DNA of 64,000 nucleotides from Bugula neritina (taxonomy: Eukaryota > Bryozoa > Gymnolaemata > Cheilostomatida > Bugulidae), in contig OZ037768.1 in assembly GCA_964035545.1 (NCBI GenBank), forward strand, positions 2,531,501 to 2,595,500, written 5' to 3'. A model generated the notes under the pieces. It made no database searches. It saw nothing but the letters and a program-made list of their open reading frames with translations, and had not been told where the DNA came from. A program made the translations under genes and the position numbers. Shown here one piece after another: positions 25,101-51,656 of the stretch (position 1 is its first letter; each line of letters begins with the position of its first letter).

Positions 25101-28100
25101 AGTGTAGTGTAGACAGTGTAGTGTAGACAGTGTAGTGTAGACAGTGTAGTGTAGACAGTGTAGTGTAGACAGTGTAGTGTAGACAGTGTAGTGTAGACAG
25201 TGTAGTGTAGACAGTGTAGTGTAGACAGTGTAGTGTAGACAGTGTAGTGTAGACAGTGTAGTGTAGACAGTGTAGTGTAGACAGTGTAGTGTAGACAGTG
25301 TAGTGTAGACAGTGTAGTGTAGACAGTGTAGTGTAGACAGTGTAGTGTAGACAGTGTAGTGTAGACAGTGTAGTGTAGACAGTGTAGTGTAGACAGTGTA
25401 GTGTAGACAGTGTAGTGTAGACAGTGTAGTGTAGACAGTGTAGTGTAGACAGTGTAGTGTAGACAGTGTAGTGTAGACAGTGTAGTGTAGACAGTGTAGT
25501 GTAGACAGTGTAGTGTAGACAGTGTAGTGTAGACAGTGTAGTGTAGACAGTGTAGTGTAGACAGTGTAGTGTAGACAGTGTAGTGTAGACAGTGTAGTGT
25601 AGACAGTGTAGTGTAGACAGTACAGCCCGCAGACAAGGCTCATAGACAGGTTATTGTAAAACTGCAGGCAAGGGATTATGACTAACTTTGCAGACGTTAC
25701 TATGAGGGTATGGAGTAAATACAATGACTTTGCTTTTTGAAGTTACACAATGCTTAGACTGAAGGAATCTTAATATAGCATTTGACTACTGAAACTGTCA
25801 GCTAGTAGCAACTTATCAGTGCAATCAATAGCACAGCCATCACATATCAGCAGAAGAAACTACTATTGTGAGTGACTCTAACACCAACACATTCTACATG
25901 CTGACACAGTAAAGGAAGGAGAAATAACCCCCACCCCCCTCTGGTCATGTATTTAGAGTAGAGAGAAGACTTACTCCGCAGGCACTGGCTGATTGTGGTA
26001 GGGGTTGTGGGCTATTGCAATGGAGGGAGAGTTATGTACAGGAGTCATCTCACAGGTGGTGCTGACTACGGGTTTAGGCGGCTGAGTTCGCTGCATGACA
26101 ATGGCGTTGTCTATGGGCACCTCTGTCAGCACCGTCACGTCAAAGGATGGCTGGTATTTATCCTGGAACAGAGTGTTTACTGTGAATGCAGAGAGTAAAT
26201 ATATGACAAATTAATTGATGAATATTTGTTACTATCATGGTGTTTATTACAGCAAAATATGTAGCGTGTAGTATACAGTGTGTTGCGTACAGTTTGTAGT
26301 ATACAGTGTGTAGTATACAGTGTGTAGTATAATTGTAGGTTGCCATAGTAACACTGTAGTACCAACCACTCATATGCGGAGAACAAAACCTTACCTTGTC
26401 GATTACGGATATTTTTTCCACTTTATCTCTGTCAGTTTTCTGTTTCCTGTCAGCGCCCTTAGGCTATAACAGCAGAGAACACAGTCTATGCATGAGAAGG
26501 GACAACTCACTCAGATATACTATAACCATGTACTTTCCAAAACTAAAAACTTCAATTCTACATCATCATGAGAAGATAAATTCCAACACTGAACACCTCT
26601 TGGGCTAGCCTCATTAACTGTAAAATGATTGTCATCCATAGTAACATTTGGAAAATGCTTGTGGTATTTAGGATGTATATGCGTTCTGAGGTGAACAACA
26701 CATTTTTCAAACTCTTGCATCACCATTAAACTAGGATGTAGTGATATGGATAGAAAAATGCTTTCTCATCCGTCAATATTAGGTGCAACTTCTACCTCAA
26801 CTGTACTGTTACTCTCAATGATGGAGTATACTGTATACTAGCCTGGAGCATACAGAGTGTGCAGGTTGTTTGCATGTAGCTGCAGCCATATTGGTGATAA
26901 GACATTCCTGCTATTAACGTGATGTGGCACACAGCCAGATAAGCGACAGGCAATCAATCACTTAGCAGTACACGTGAACCCTACAGCTAGTTGACATACA
27001 AACTAGTCACTGAGTGAGACTTTAGGTCACGCCATGAGCTCTACATGTAAAGGTCACCTTAAACACTTTGATTTGACAGGAAGCACAGTAGAGGAGCTTG
27101 CGCTGCTCGTCCTCGTTGTACGAATAGGTGTCCACTTGAATTCGGAAAGGGACGCCTTTCTCTCCCCCGTGCTTCTTTGGCGTGAACTCCGTACTGATGC
27201 AGTTCACCTGGGAACAGGAACATCACTCCAAATTTAAGTGACGACAGTGCAGACGTTATAACAGTGCAGATGTTATAACAGTGCAGATGTGCTACTAGTG
27301 CAGATGTGACAATAGAACAGGTGTGGTAACTCTGTATATTGCATCAAAAAAATTAGAGGATGAAAAATCTAGTTATTTAAAGCAATTCATTCAAAAACCA
27401 ACAGTTTTTCAGTCAAACGATACACTAATATTACTCAATTACTTGCTTACTTACTATATTATTTGTTACTTACTATACTTACTATACTTACTCACCAGCT
27501 AGTCAAGTTGTAAGTTATCAGATTGAGTGATCTACTTCCTAGACTAGTTATAGCTATCATACTGTATAGCTACATTGCTATACATACCATTGTTAAGTTC
27601 TACAGCTTCTAGTACTTGATCATATACACATAATACAGTAAAGTGTAGACCATAACTATATGCATAAACAACAATATGCCACTACAACACTACACTTGCT
27701 ATAATTACTTATTATACTTACTATATTTCTTGTTACTTACTTACTATACTTACTTACTATACTTACTGTTACTTTATCTGAGGACACACTCAACTAGATT
27801 CACCGCAGATCAAAATGAGAACATAACTGAAAGCCAATGTCATTAAATGTAAGCAGAAACCAAACCTGAAAGGTAGCCTAGTAAATGAGTAGCCTACAGT
27901 TTACTGTACACCAGATTAACATTAGCCTGGGAACCAACCTTGATAAATACGCCACAATCTTTAGTAGAATCCCAGACAAACTCTAGCATGTTGAGATTTC
28001 TTTGCTCTGCTCTGAGGTCGAGTATACCATATGAGAGAGGGGAGTCTGTCAACAAACAGAGTTTTAGTCATCGGCAGCAAGACTGTGGCAGCGTAAGTGC

Positions 28101-31100
28101 TGACAATTCCATATATACAAGCTAAGGCCATATGTAAGCAGAGCAACCAGCTGTTTCAACATCATAAAGTAAATAGACTGAGTAGAATATCATAAATAGA
28201 TTGAGTACCTATCTCTAGAATTCTCTCCCCTGGTCTCTGGGCCCTCCATGAATCAATTTGTTCACGCTCCGTATACTGAAGCCTTTTATCATGGAAGAAG
28301 ACTTTGATGTAACTCTACAACACAGTAGTATAACTGTGACTATCAACTAGTAGTATGACTGTAACTAATGACTAGTAGTATGACTGTGACTAATGACTAG
28401 TAGTATGACTGTGACTAATGACTAGTAGTATGACTATGACCAACGGCTGGTAGTATGACTGTGACTATGAACCAGTAGTAATACTGTGACTATTGACTAG
28501 TGGTATTACTATGACTAATGAATAGCAGTATGACTGTGACTGCAAACTAGTAATAAATCACTGAATGGATTAGGGTAGGCAGCCACTTTTGTTTATTGAC
28601 CACTCAAGTTTTACCAACACAAAGACAATAATGTACAGATGGAAGAGAGAAATGTACCCAATTCTACTGACTGAAAACACGTGATGGTGGACACAGTGAG
28701 GTGACTTGGCTAGCATACCAAAGTTCAACTCTGTAGTCTGAACGTAACTCTACTGATTCAAGTAAATAATAAATTAAATACTGATAATGGCGTATTTGAT
28801 GGCAAACCATAGAAAGCCGTGCCAAGCATTTATCATCAAAAATACATTCTGGCACTGTGCCAGCTGGTTCGTACAGCAGGACAGGATCAGCCTATAATTT
28901 TTAGTTGATAAACAAAGCGATGATACGGCACACCCATCACACGCCCTCCCGACTCAGCCTATCACACCGTAAACCAAAACGACACTTCACGCCTATTGGC
29001 TAGACGAATATAGGTCAGTATCACACGTGTATAATTATTGAAGTGAAAAACAAAAAGCCACAGACTGATAGCTGAAGATGGACACACAAAGCTATCATAT
29101 ACAAGTGCCTAGTAATAACGACACTGAACTTTACTGTGGGGAAACACATTCTAGAAACTGTAGTCAACATGTGGGGTTACTGTATTACCCACCATAGCAA
29201 AATCTAGGATACTTAAGCTAGGGTGTTTAGTTAAGGACTCCCCCTCATTTCACGCAGCATATTATTGATGACAAGAAATAGACTTTGCACCTTCTATCTA
29301 TTAGAAGTAATGTAACAGAAAGGTCAAGCAAACACTTGATGATGCAAATACTAGCCTCTCTAACTTTGCAAAATGAAAGCCAAAATAAACCAGAATTGCA
29401 TCAGAGATGTACACCCACTGCTCTATATTAACTACAGTCAACAAATAGCAGGGCAAACAAACTGAGGTGGTGGATGAGGACTCAGTTGGTGACAATATAG
29501 TGAAGTGAATAAACAGGTACTTGCTAGTCCACCATTGTTATCACAAACTAGAATAGTGAAGCATGGTGACACATCTAAAATAATAGTTATTATGGAACTA
29601 TTGGTGACACCTTTTGACACTAAATCTTACAATGACACTCCTTGGCACTTACAAAATGCCGCCTTATGACACTATAACTTACAAAATGACACATATTGAC
29701 ACTACATTTTACAATAATATGACACCTAATGACACCAAATCTGACTACATGATACCTGACCACACACAATATTATTGAGGTAGCTGCACCCACCTTGAAG
29801 TACTTGCCAGTGTCATGCTGGCTGCCCCCAATTTTCTTCACTTTCAGCTCATAGGCCTGACCTTGATTGAGATAGGTGAGAGTTTCTTCGTTCACTTTGG
29901 TAGCGGGAGAGGTCGGGGCCGACAGCACGTATTGAAACCTGCAGGTTTGGGAGACACTTGATAAAAATCAACACTGTTCACGGCAGCATGATGAGTGGTG
30001 ACATTACACTACACTGGGCCAAAGCTAATGTAACATTGTATGGCAGCAAATTTAGATTGCCTTAGTATTTGTGAGCCAAAAATCGCATTGCAACACCCAC
30101 TGTAACACTGCACTTGTACTATGGCAGCTTACAAACATTCATTTACCCCACAAGCATAATAATTACATTATTTTGGCATCACATTTACTACAGTATATGC
30201 AGTGGTTAGTAAAATAACATGGAGGGTGGCAGCTGCAAGCAATAAGTGACTGAAGTCAATGGAGTGACCTGGTCAGTATAGTTGTGAGTGGAAGCTAAGT
30301 AGCACAAAGTTAGACTGGGGGTAGAGTTGAGTAGATGGGGGTAGAAGTGAGTAGATGGGGGTAGAAGTGAGTAGAGGGGTTGAGTAGGGGAGGGTTGAGT
30401 AGGCGGGGTTGAGTAGAGGGGTTGAATAGGCATACTTACGATATTTGACCTCCATTAAATACAGGAAGAGCCAGCAGTGCATCACTACAAAAATAAAGCA
30501 GTTATTTTCAAATTATTAACATAATTTCAAAATGATAAAAATACTTGCCCTGGTTGCTATGTTTACCATCAAATGGATTAATTGGCTCAGCTCCAAATAG
30601 GTATGATGGTAAAAAGTGGTACAACGGTAGAACAATTAGAATAAAATATAGCAGGTTACCAGGGGTGAGAACACATAGCAGAGATACCGTTTGCAAAGAC
30701 TGTGTGAATTGAGAGTGTGAATGATTGAAGTGATATTATTTGCAACTTGGGCAGTGTTAGTGCTGATTTATTTCTTACATCAGATTATGACTTTCAGTTG
30801 GAGTGCAAGTTGAGCTTGCAGATTTCTAAAGTCAAAATCTGTGTTAGAAGAGCCATTTTGAAATTAGCATAACTACACCAACACCTGAGTGAGTGAGAGA
30901 TTGAGGTAAGTGCAGTAATGGAGAAAAGCCGCGTTCTAGATTAGAACTGTAGAAAAAGAAGCTGTTAAAAAAACTAAAGAACTTAGGCTATTACATTTCC
31001 TCCATTGTTAGGAGTGAGATAGTTGATGGGTGAGTGTGAGCTACTGATAGAGAGTTAGGAGTGAGTGAGTTAGGAGTGAGTGAGTTAGGAGTGAGTGAGT

Positions 31101-32051
31101 TAGGAGTGTGAGTTACTGCTAGAGAGTTGGTGAAACCACAAGCTGAAATTACTGCAAAGAGAGAAAGCCCTTGCAGTTATATCTGGCAAGTGTATAGTTT
31201 ACGAAATTATCATAATATTATGCACTGCTGCTGTGCCAGGGGCTGGCTGTGTTAATATGGAGATTTCAGTTATCCATAAATAAGCTGTTAGCCAAACAGT
31301 AACTAAAATAGTTGCACAATAGTGAATAAAATGTAGTAACTGGTCAATGTATTCACTCAAATCAACAATTCTCATTACAAATAGCAAGAGAAAGGTTTAT
31401 AAAAATATTTATGACATGGGATACACAAGATCACAAAGTGCAAACCAACATAGTTATATGAAATTACGTCAACCATGTAAAAATAGTAGCAAAATAACCA
31501 AAATAGTGATTTGCTCATTTTAGAAGACATGTTTTGTAAAGAAGCACATTGTCGAGCTGAGAGCACTTTTGGTGACTTAAGGGAATTCTCAACAGGATTA
31601 ACCTGCGTCAAACTAAGCCCATGAATGCATTTTCTAGGGAGGTGTGAAAGCTGCGTATAAACTATAATAGCAAGAGCTTAGTTAAACTATCATGGTGGAC
31701 GCAAAAGAATTCTTAGTAAAGTTGGGTGAAATCTTGTGAAATATTCCAGTGGTAGTTTAACTAGAAATTCCATTATCTCCTTTATGAAAAAAAAAAATTA
31801 CATAAATAACAACCAATAAATAATAAATAAGAACCAATAAATAACCTCATATTGTATGGAATGCCAGCCAGATCCATTCCCAAACCTGAAAGGGAACCAT
31901 CAAAGTCAGCAGCTAGTTCATTATCATCTACTCTCCAATCAGCTGGAAGAGCAGACCTGCTATGACTCCCAACAAGTGAATTCTCAACTGAAGACGTTAT
32001 CAACGGCAATTGGAAAAATGATTGAATTTTACTGTCTCTGCTTATAGCCAT
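22159..32051 (-). CDS. TFCP2: CP2/LSF transcription factor (TFCP2, UBP1, TFCP2L1 group)
   Basis: Thirteen exons join in phase to 522 residues: 32051-31846, 30484-30440, 29938-29794, 28314-28209, 28045-27939, 27207-27058, 26463-26395, 26162-25975, 24062-24011, 23447-23336, 23006-22866, 22595-22401, 22211-22159. The N-terminal motif [13 protein letters not shown] is typical. The Grainyhead/CP2 DNA-binding domain covers about residues 84-276 ([56 protein letters not shown]-like [20 protein letters not shown]). A SAM-like domain lies at about 372-425 ([27 protein letters not shown]) and the dimerisation domain at about 440-520. It is a nuclear sequence-specific regulator. The ATG at 32051 follows an acceptor at 32070, with an in-frame stop before it, so an upstream non-coding or coding exon is likely. 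Exon 2 is only 45 nt. The symbol stands for the single TFCP2/UBP1 orthologue. Confidence 0.95.
23010..23226. repeat. 28 bp minisatellite abutting the TFCP2 exon 11 acceptor
   Basis: Copies of CATCAACAGTGTATACCAGG followed by TGTCAACA (plus strand) repeat about seven times. The final unit breaks off within about 10 bases of the exon 11 acceptor (exon starts 23006). On the sense strand the intron therefore ends GTTGATGTATAG where the repeat would read GTTGATGTGTTG. The three open plus-strand frames are repeat artefacts. Confidence 0.85.
23465..23572. repeat. 18 bp repeat near TFCP2 exon 10
   Basis: GTACTATGACAGTGTAGG and close variants repeat five or six times, beginning about 18 bp upstream (sense strand) of the exon 10 acceptor. 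Some units carry CAGCG in place of CAGTG. Confidence 0.75.
24165..25620. repeat. Homogeneous 14 bp satellite-like array in TFCP2 intron 8
   Basis: From about 24371 to 25620 the 14 bp unit ACAGTGTAGTGTAG repeats about 89 times; I found no base change. From 24165 to 24370 the same unit alternates with variant blocks of the type ACTATAGAATATAG. Because 14 is not a multiple of 3 and the unit has no minus-strand stop, long minus-strand frames (436 and 460 codons) run through it with a 14-residue peptide repeat. They are artefacts. The array fills most of the 1.9 kb intron between exons 8 and 9. Confidence 0.95.
26265..26332. repeat. GTAGTATACAGTGT short array in TFCP2 intron 7
   Basis: Four to five copies of a unit near GTAGTATACAGTGT lie about 65 bp from exon 7. 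The unit resembles the 14 bp satellite in intron 8, with which it shares CAGTGT and GTAG blocks. Confidence 0.65.
28321..28552. repeat. 25 bp minisatellite at the TFCP2 exon 4 acceptor
   Basis: ACTAGTAGTATGACTGTGAC plus TAATG repeats about nine times with drift. The unit nearest exon 4 (exon starts 28314) forms the end of the intron itself, so the polypyrimidine and branch region is one repeat copy. Confidence 0.75.
29600..29760. repeat. Degenerate GACACT repeat in TFCP2 intron 3
   Basis: Diverged copies of a unit of about 30-35 bp, built around TGACACTA and TTACAAAATGACAC, follow one another within about 40 bp of the exon 3 donor. The copies are old and uneven. Confidence 0.55.
30300..30428. 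repeat. G-rich minisatellite next to TFCP2 exon 2
   Basis: Plus-strand units of about 20 bp with GGGGGTAGAAGTGAGTAGAT repeat and then decay to GGGGTTGAGTAGG-like units. At least eight runs of three to five G occur within 120 bp. The array begins about 10 bp beyond the donor of the 45 nt exon 2 and could form G-quadruplexes on the template strand. Confidence 0.75.
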
Positions 32052-33324
32052 CGGGTTGTGCCCTAACAACTACAAAACAGAACATACACCTTCTACTTTC
32101 ATTACACCAAAAAGGCAAGTTCCGGTCATTAGAATATATATGTCAGGAGATTGGCACTTTGACAACTTCTGAGTATTCTTTAGACTTGGCATGACAATAA
32201 TGTGACCACGACAATCTCTTACATTCATTTGAGAATACAGTGAAACAGAAAAATTAGCAACCCGCTAATCATTACACTTTAGGATTAGATGTCAGCAATT
32301 CAAGCTCTAAACCAAATAGCTACCCACCCCTATTACATAACCACTATAGATAATAGTGCATAACTGTACAGATTGCAAAGTATTATTTACTAGCACAAAC
32401 ATTCAGTAAAGGTTTTGAAGACGTGTACTTGTAGACCACGTAAGCCAAAAATTCAACTGCCAGCTTTAATAAAAACATTTGTAAAAATTTGGTTAACTTT
32501 AAGTTGCCACTTTAAACTGTGAACAGCAATAGCTTTTTCTTAAGCCATGTTCACTAAAACAATAAAACGGGAAAGTTGAAATATAAGAGCCTCTGTGAAA
32601 TGAAAATACATTCGTGATTGAGGCCTAGACTGATATGTTGGTCATGTTAATGGCTGGTATATTATGCTATCATTAGTTTAGCTAATAGTAATATTTAACC
32701 CAACACTAACACTAAATGGAGTGGAACACGGCAACTTTTTAAAACACAAAATTTACTGGTAGTGGTGTTTAAAACTAAAAAAGTACTCTGCTATTTCTTT
32801 GAAGTATAGAATTGAATTATTATTTTTAACTTTACCAACTTTGGGTATGAAACAAATTCCCTATTTTAATTTGTTGTCAGAATTTTGTCATTCAGTTTCA
32901 CTGTTCAGTTCGATTTTTACTCTTAAATCTTACTTTTAGTCATAGTAATAACCCTAATAATCTCTACATATGATTATGATATATATAATAATAAAACATA
33001 ACAATCACATTACTAAAATAAAACTTGAATTTGATATACATTTACATTATTAATTTAAATTATATTATATTTTTATTTATTATAGCAATAAAATAATTTT
33101 AAATATAATATTAATACAAATTGTTATTCACTATCACTTTAACTTTAAGTTTATGATTGTCATAATCATAATGACAATGTTAACTATAATAAAATTATGA
33201 CAACTGATTAGTGACTTGGATTAGAAACCATTAATTACTTATATTTATACTTTAAGTTTAACTTACACTCATAATTATAAATAGTGTTAGTGAAAATGTA
33301 TTATATAACGACAATTCAAATAGT

Positions 33325-33515
33325 ATTAGTATTACTAATAGTAATAGTAATAGTAATACTAATAGTAATAGTAATACTAATAGTAATACACTAATTTACT
33401 GAGTAATAGGTTAATACTATAGCAATACTTATACTAAGTCTAATACTATTACTATTAGTAATACTAATAGTAATAGCAATACTACTTTTATTAGTATTAG
33501 TATTAGCAATTAGGC
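33325..33515. repeat. AATAGT/ATTACT repeat tract
   Basis: Runs of AATAGTAATACT-type units, first in one orientation then as ACTATTAGTAATACTAATAG, make a loose array with partial inverted symmetry. The same 12 bp motif is found in STRIP intron 1. Confidence 0.6.
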
Positions 33516-36500
33516 AAATAAATGGCAATAGCATTTTGTCGGTAATTCTTATTCAAAGTTTAAGTTACGAGTACAACTAGTGAACTACTATATTATTATT
33601 TATAATTATAAGTATAACTACTATAATTATATCAACTTTAAATACAAAACTAATTAATCTCATGTTGCAACTTTTATTGTATTTGTTATAATTATTGAGA
33701 ATTTACGGAATTCAATTATACAACTACAAGTGTAACTTAGAGTTAGTAGTAGTACTAGTACTTACTGCGTTCATGACAAAGTAAAGTCAAACACAAAGGA
33801 CGACTTTAGACTTTGTCAAATTTAAATTGGTTGATGACCAAGGCGTTTTAATTATATTCTATCCATCTTAAAAGTTATTTTCACAATTTGACAATTATAA
33901 TGCACGGTAAATATTAAGAGTAAATTAACAGAAAAATTGAAGAAAACTTAATCTCAATTTGCTTCTTGAGACTGAGCTGGTACGATAACCATAACATCGC
34001 GAAAGTAAAGGTGACACAGTTACGCCTTTGCTCATCTGAACTGGTTTTAATGCAAATGAACAATTTGAAATTTCGTTGAAACGTTTGTTGACAATAAATT
34101 TGCCCCACAAGCTAACTTACACGATTTGGCGAATCACCACGCTGATTGCATAAGTTACGAAAACTATGGATCAAACTTCTCACTTTACAAAATCATTTCT
34201 CTGAAAAGATAACTCTTAAAAATAAAAATTTTCTTATTATGGTACATCTTGTTATATAAAACTGCACATTGCAAGATAGAACATTATGGCAATTAACTGC
34301 ATGGTATAAAAAATGTAGCTTATAACATTTAATATTTTAGAAAAAAAAGTAGAAGCTAGAAATGCAGTCTATGAATTTGAAATATACTTAAAAGGTTTGA
34401 AAAATAAATTCATCAAAATGTATCAAACTGACATTCAAACAAGACTGCCACTATTATTTTATTGTAACATAGTAAGCTTTGAAAAGGGTAAAAGTCAAAA
34501 ATATTTGTTTGAAAAGTTTACTGAAATTATTAGCATGTAGGTGAAAAGGCTTATTTCTAATATATATTCTGTATTTATATAACTGTACTCTGCCACATAT
34601 TACTTAATTAAATATTCATGAGATATTGAGTCTGTGGTATTGGTAATTTGAGTAGAAAGTCATTGCCCTTTGTATGCTTTGAGTAAAATATTAGCTAATT
34701 AAAATATCATTAACTGTTGATATAAGATATATTATATATAATTATCAAACATTGGTTAGGTGTGAAACTCACCTAATATAGATTAATATAGTAGTCTGGG
34801 TTGAATTGAGTTATTCAAGATACTTCTATGTGTCAGTGTAACAAGATTCCACATCTGAATATTTTATTAACTTTCTGTAAACATTGTCAACTATCTTGTG
34901 GCAGCAAGTCATGACTTTTCATTTCTTAACTAAAGATTTTATGACAATTTTATGACAAAAAATAAATCTTCCATGGTATGCAATTACGTATATTCATTAT
35001 ACCTAAAACCCAAACAGGTATATTTTCTCTTTGCATGCGTATAATTATCAAAATGTATAATGAACTTTATGCTTTATTCTTAAAAATTTAATAAACACTT
35101 TTTTTCAAAGTTTATTTAAAAACATACATCGACATAGTGTACATAGTCTACGTATAGTTCATGTTATACTATTGCTATCACTTAATCACATGTAGAAACT
35201 CGAATCTGTGGAGTTGTGTTTCTTTTTGAAACACATTAAGCGTCTGTAATGATTGAAGTATAAAAATAATTTACAGAAACCATCTATTATAAATGGTGGT
35301 GAATTCCTCGTACACAAGTGACTCAGTTTTATTTTCAAAAGATTAGTTGACTTTAGCAAGAGCCACAGTAGTTTTAATTGTAATAGAATATTATTTTCTT
35401 GTCTGAATGCAACATTTCTTAAAAAATAGGGTGGGCCACAAAAAAGCAAAGATCATGTCTTGCAAGCTAATGTTTCTAGGAGCCAAAAAATTGTACGAGT
35501 ATATATTCCAAGAAATATTTTAGCTGAAATAACCTCAATTCAAAATGAACTAGCTTTGTTGGAACAAGCTTCAGGTACCAGAATAGCATATATTTTAAAT
35601 AATTTACATGCTTTTTAGACATACATAAAACTTAAAATACACTCAATACAGCAAACATTATTTTGTGCGTCTGATAACTTCAGACTTATAGTTCTTGTAA
35701 CTTATAACTCTCTGAGCTCTATAATATGTTTATTTAAAGTATAACAAGATCATTAGAGCTTGTAGACATCATTGTAAATTACTACTAGGGATTCGGTAAC
35801 AGCCATCTTGAATAAAATTTCTCTGCCCTGTGTTTACTGTTTAACTGATTTCAAAGATCACAACATTTGAAAGATTAGAATAATTTTAAGACTGAGCTTA
35901 AAGTCCTGAGGGAGTTTATTTAGCAGATTTATTGATCCAAGTGACAGCCTGAAGCGGGTACTTGGCACATGTGCACACACTGCAATGTTTGCATAGGGCT
36001 GCCAACTGTAATGTATATACATCTAACTGTAATTATTGGTCATAAATGGTAATATGTTAAATATACTGCGTACATGCGGTCAGTTGTTACACAAGACTCG
36101 CTGCCTGAATGAGTTGTAGAGTTGCTGCTGAAAGGACGGCACAGACAGACTTAAACCTGGAAGGAAAAGCTCTTGCTTCAATATAATAAACCTAAATATG
36201 TAAGTTAGCCTAGTTTTGCCTGCAGTTAAAACATAAGCTACTTTAGTTTACCTGCAGTCATATGCAGATTCTGGTGAATAAAAAGATTGTACATGCAAAA
36301 TTATTTTTAACTTGCGTGAACTTTTTTATGGATACTAACTTTGGATAAAATATTGACAGCAGACTGCATAATATAGGATGAAGCTACGTGAAATTTAATG
36401 ATTTTTTCTGTAATTATTTATCAAAACACTATATAAGGCTCTAATTATAGCTTTTACATAATAATTGCATACTATTTCATAATATTTGCATACTATTACA

Positions 36501-38204
36501 TCGACACTTTGATGCTGAATGGGTTTAACACTCCATATATGTATATCACATTGACATTACAAGTTAATCCTTTCTTTGATCTATACTCTGACATGGCTGC
36601 TACAGTTAAATAAAACTTGAGCTACCACAGATGTGTATGTAAAGCTTTTCTGAGTTCAACAGAAAGAAATCTAGCAACACATCATCCAGTTGAGGAAAAC
36701 CCCAACTAGGGTCTTCTTGCTGTTTGTTATTCATCCATCTTTATTGTTTTCTAAATATTAACAATTAGTTTTACAGTTTGGCTAATCTATGATATTTTTA
36801 ATATTAGTTGACTGTTTCAGTTTTATAAACAATTATCAAAATTAATGCATTTATTAATATCTTAGCACATTTCAATATTCCAGGACAGCAGAAGTATCTA
36901 ACTGTTATAACTGTGCATAAGTAAATAATATGCTTTTAGAGACCTGCATGTGTGAACTACACACACTAAGAGAGATTATTAGCTATTCATAGTTATTATT
37001 ATTTCATTCAAACTTTGTATTTAGCTTTAAGTATTTATTCCCCTTCCTTCTACCAGCTTATTTACTCAGATTATAAAAATATTACAAAACTTTCAAATAT
37101 CTTCTTTATAGAAAAAGTCAAGGACAATCAATAGTCAAACTATCTTTAAAAGCCTTTGAACAATTTAGGCTTTTTTAACAGAATAAAATAGCTTTTAAGT
37201 AAATAAAGACTCTCCCATGGCATACAATGTTTTTTCTAAGGAACTAAAGCTTTCACGGGCAAATTAGCCCAGTTAGCTTTGCTTTGCTAATTTTGGTTAT
37301 AGTTTTGCTTATAAGATTTTTCTCATCAGATACAGATTTTTGTGCCATAAACATTATCTAGAACTAAGGCTATAAAAGCTTGAACCCCCCCCCTAGAGTT
37401 TGGTAGTGTTTTCACCAATACTATTGTTACATAGCCATTAGTCTACCATGATACTAGTAGTTATTTATGAAGGCTTGTTTTAACATACTATCTTGTAAAG
37501 TGACTTTTTAAATTGTACGTCAACTGTTTTGGAGTAATTATAGTGGAGCTAGGGAATAATGAATAGTATGAATATATAGCAGTTACTTCCTTTGTACTTT
37601 GTCATGGTACGTGTGAACAGCGGACCAAAGAGTCTTTCTCATCCAATACAAATATCTAACATCTTGTGAGCAATTGTTTAAGTTGCTGATTATCAAAACA
37701 CACATCTAGTTTATAAAATTCTATCTGGAATGTTACTAAAGGTAATCAATATTGTAATTGTTAATGTCTTTTGTTATCCGGCCATTATACACAGCAGTCA
37801 GTATCTTATTAATCTGAAGCTCCGTATATTAGCAGGTAATAATTGCATGTAAACGGTCATCCTACTCACACATACAGTCTGTAAGTAAATGCTATTCTAT
37901 ATAAGCCTACTTTGTGCCCGTTATCTACTGCATATGCGTAAGTTCAAATATATTTTTTACAGTGCTTTGTTTAATATCGTAAATACTGAAGTAAAAATCA
38001 ATTGCATGATATCATCCTGCTAACATACATGATGTAATAATGTGCAGTTTAATGCTTGATTAAAATGGGAGACCACGAAGTCTGTTGACAAGATGCGATT
38101 TATTAAATTATTTGAAAAAATGATTTACAATTAAATGCTGCTCTGTAGCTTCATTTACTTTGCCCAAGCATGTAGTGCAATCATATTACTTTGAAAAAGC
38201 TCCT

Positions 38205-38282
38205 TCAGCTCTTTCTCTCTCCTTCTTTCCCTCTCTCTCTCCTTCTCCCCCTCTCTCTCTCTCCCTCTCTCTCTCCCCTTCT
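38205..38282. repeat. TC-rich tract upstream of the GH65 gene
   Basis: Nearly pure pyrimidine sequence, mainly CTCTCT with CCTTC interruptions, lies about 150 bp before the start codon. It may be a promoter or 5' UTR element. Confidence 0.6.
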
Positions 38283-38436
38283 TCATGTATTATTTTATAC
38301 CCAATTAGTCATGGCATCACACATTATGTTAATATAACCATTTTTAGATGTTACACTCAATACCTCAATTGATAAGGATACCAAAGCCACTATCTGCTCA
38401 GAAGGACAATGAAGTGTCATGACCTCCTGCTGTGAC

Positions 38437-51656
<13,220 letters not shown>

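Larger units (their letters stand above)
32052..38418. other. Gene-free 6.4 kb between TFCP2 and the GH65 gene
   Basis: No coding exon could be supported. It should contain the promoter and 5' UTR exon(s) of TFCP2 (leftward) and the promoter of the GH65 gene (rightward). It includes AATAGT-type repeats (33325-33515), a run of nine C at about 37385 and a TC-rich stretch (38205-38282). Short reading frames at 33914-34110 and 35186-35449 on the minus strand have no homology that I recognise. Confidence 0.5.

Noticed and set aside
24326-25724. Minus-strand open frames of 436 and 460 codons
   Set aside because: They are translations of the 14 bp tandem array, with one 14-residue peptide repeated, inside a TFCP2 intron; no domain, no sensible start and no splice context.
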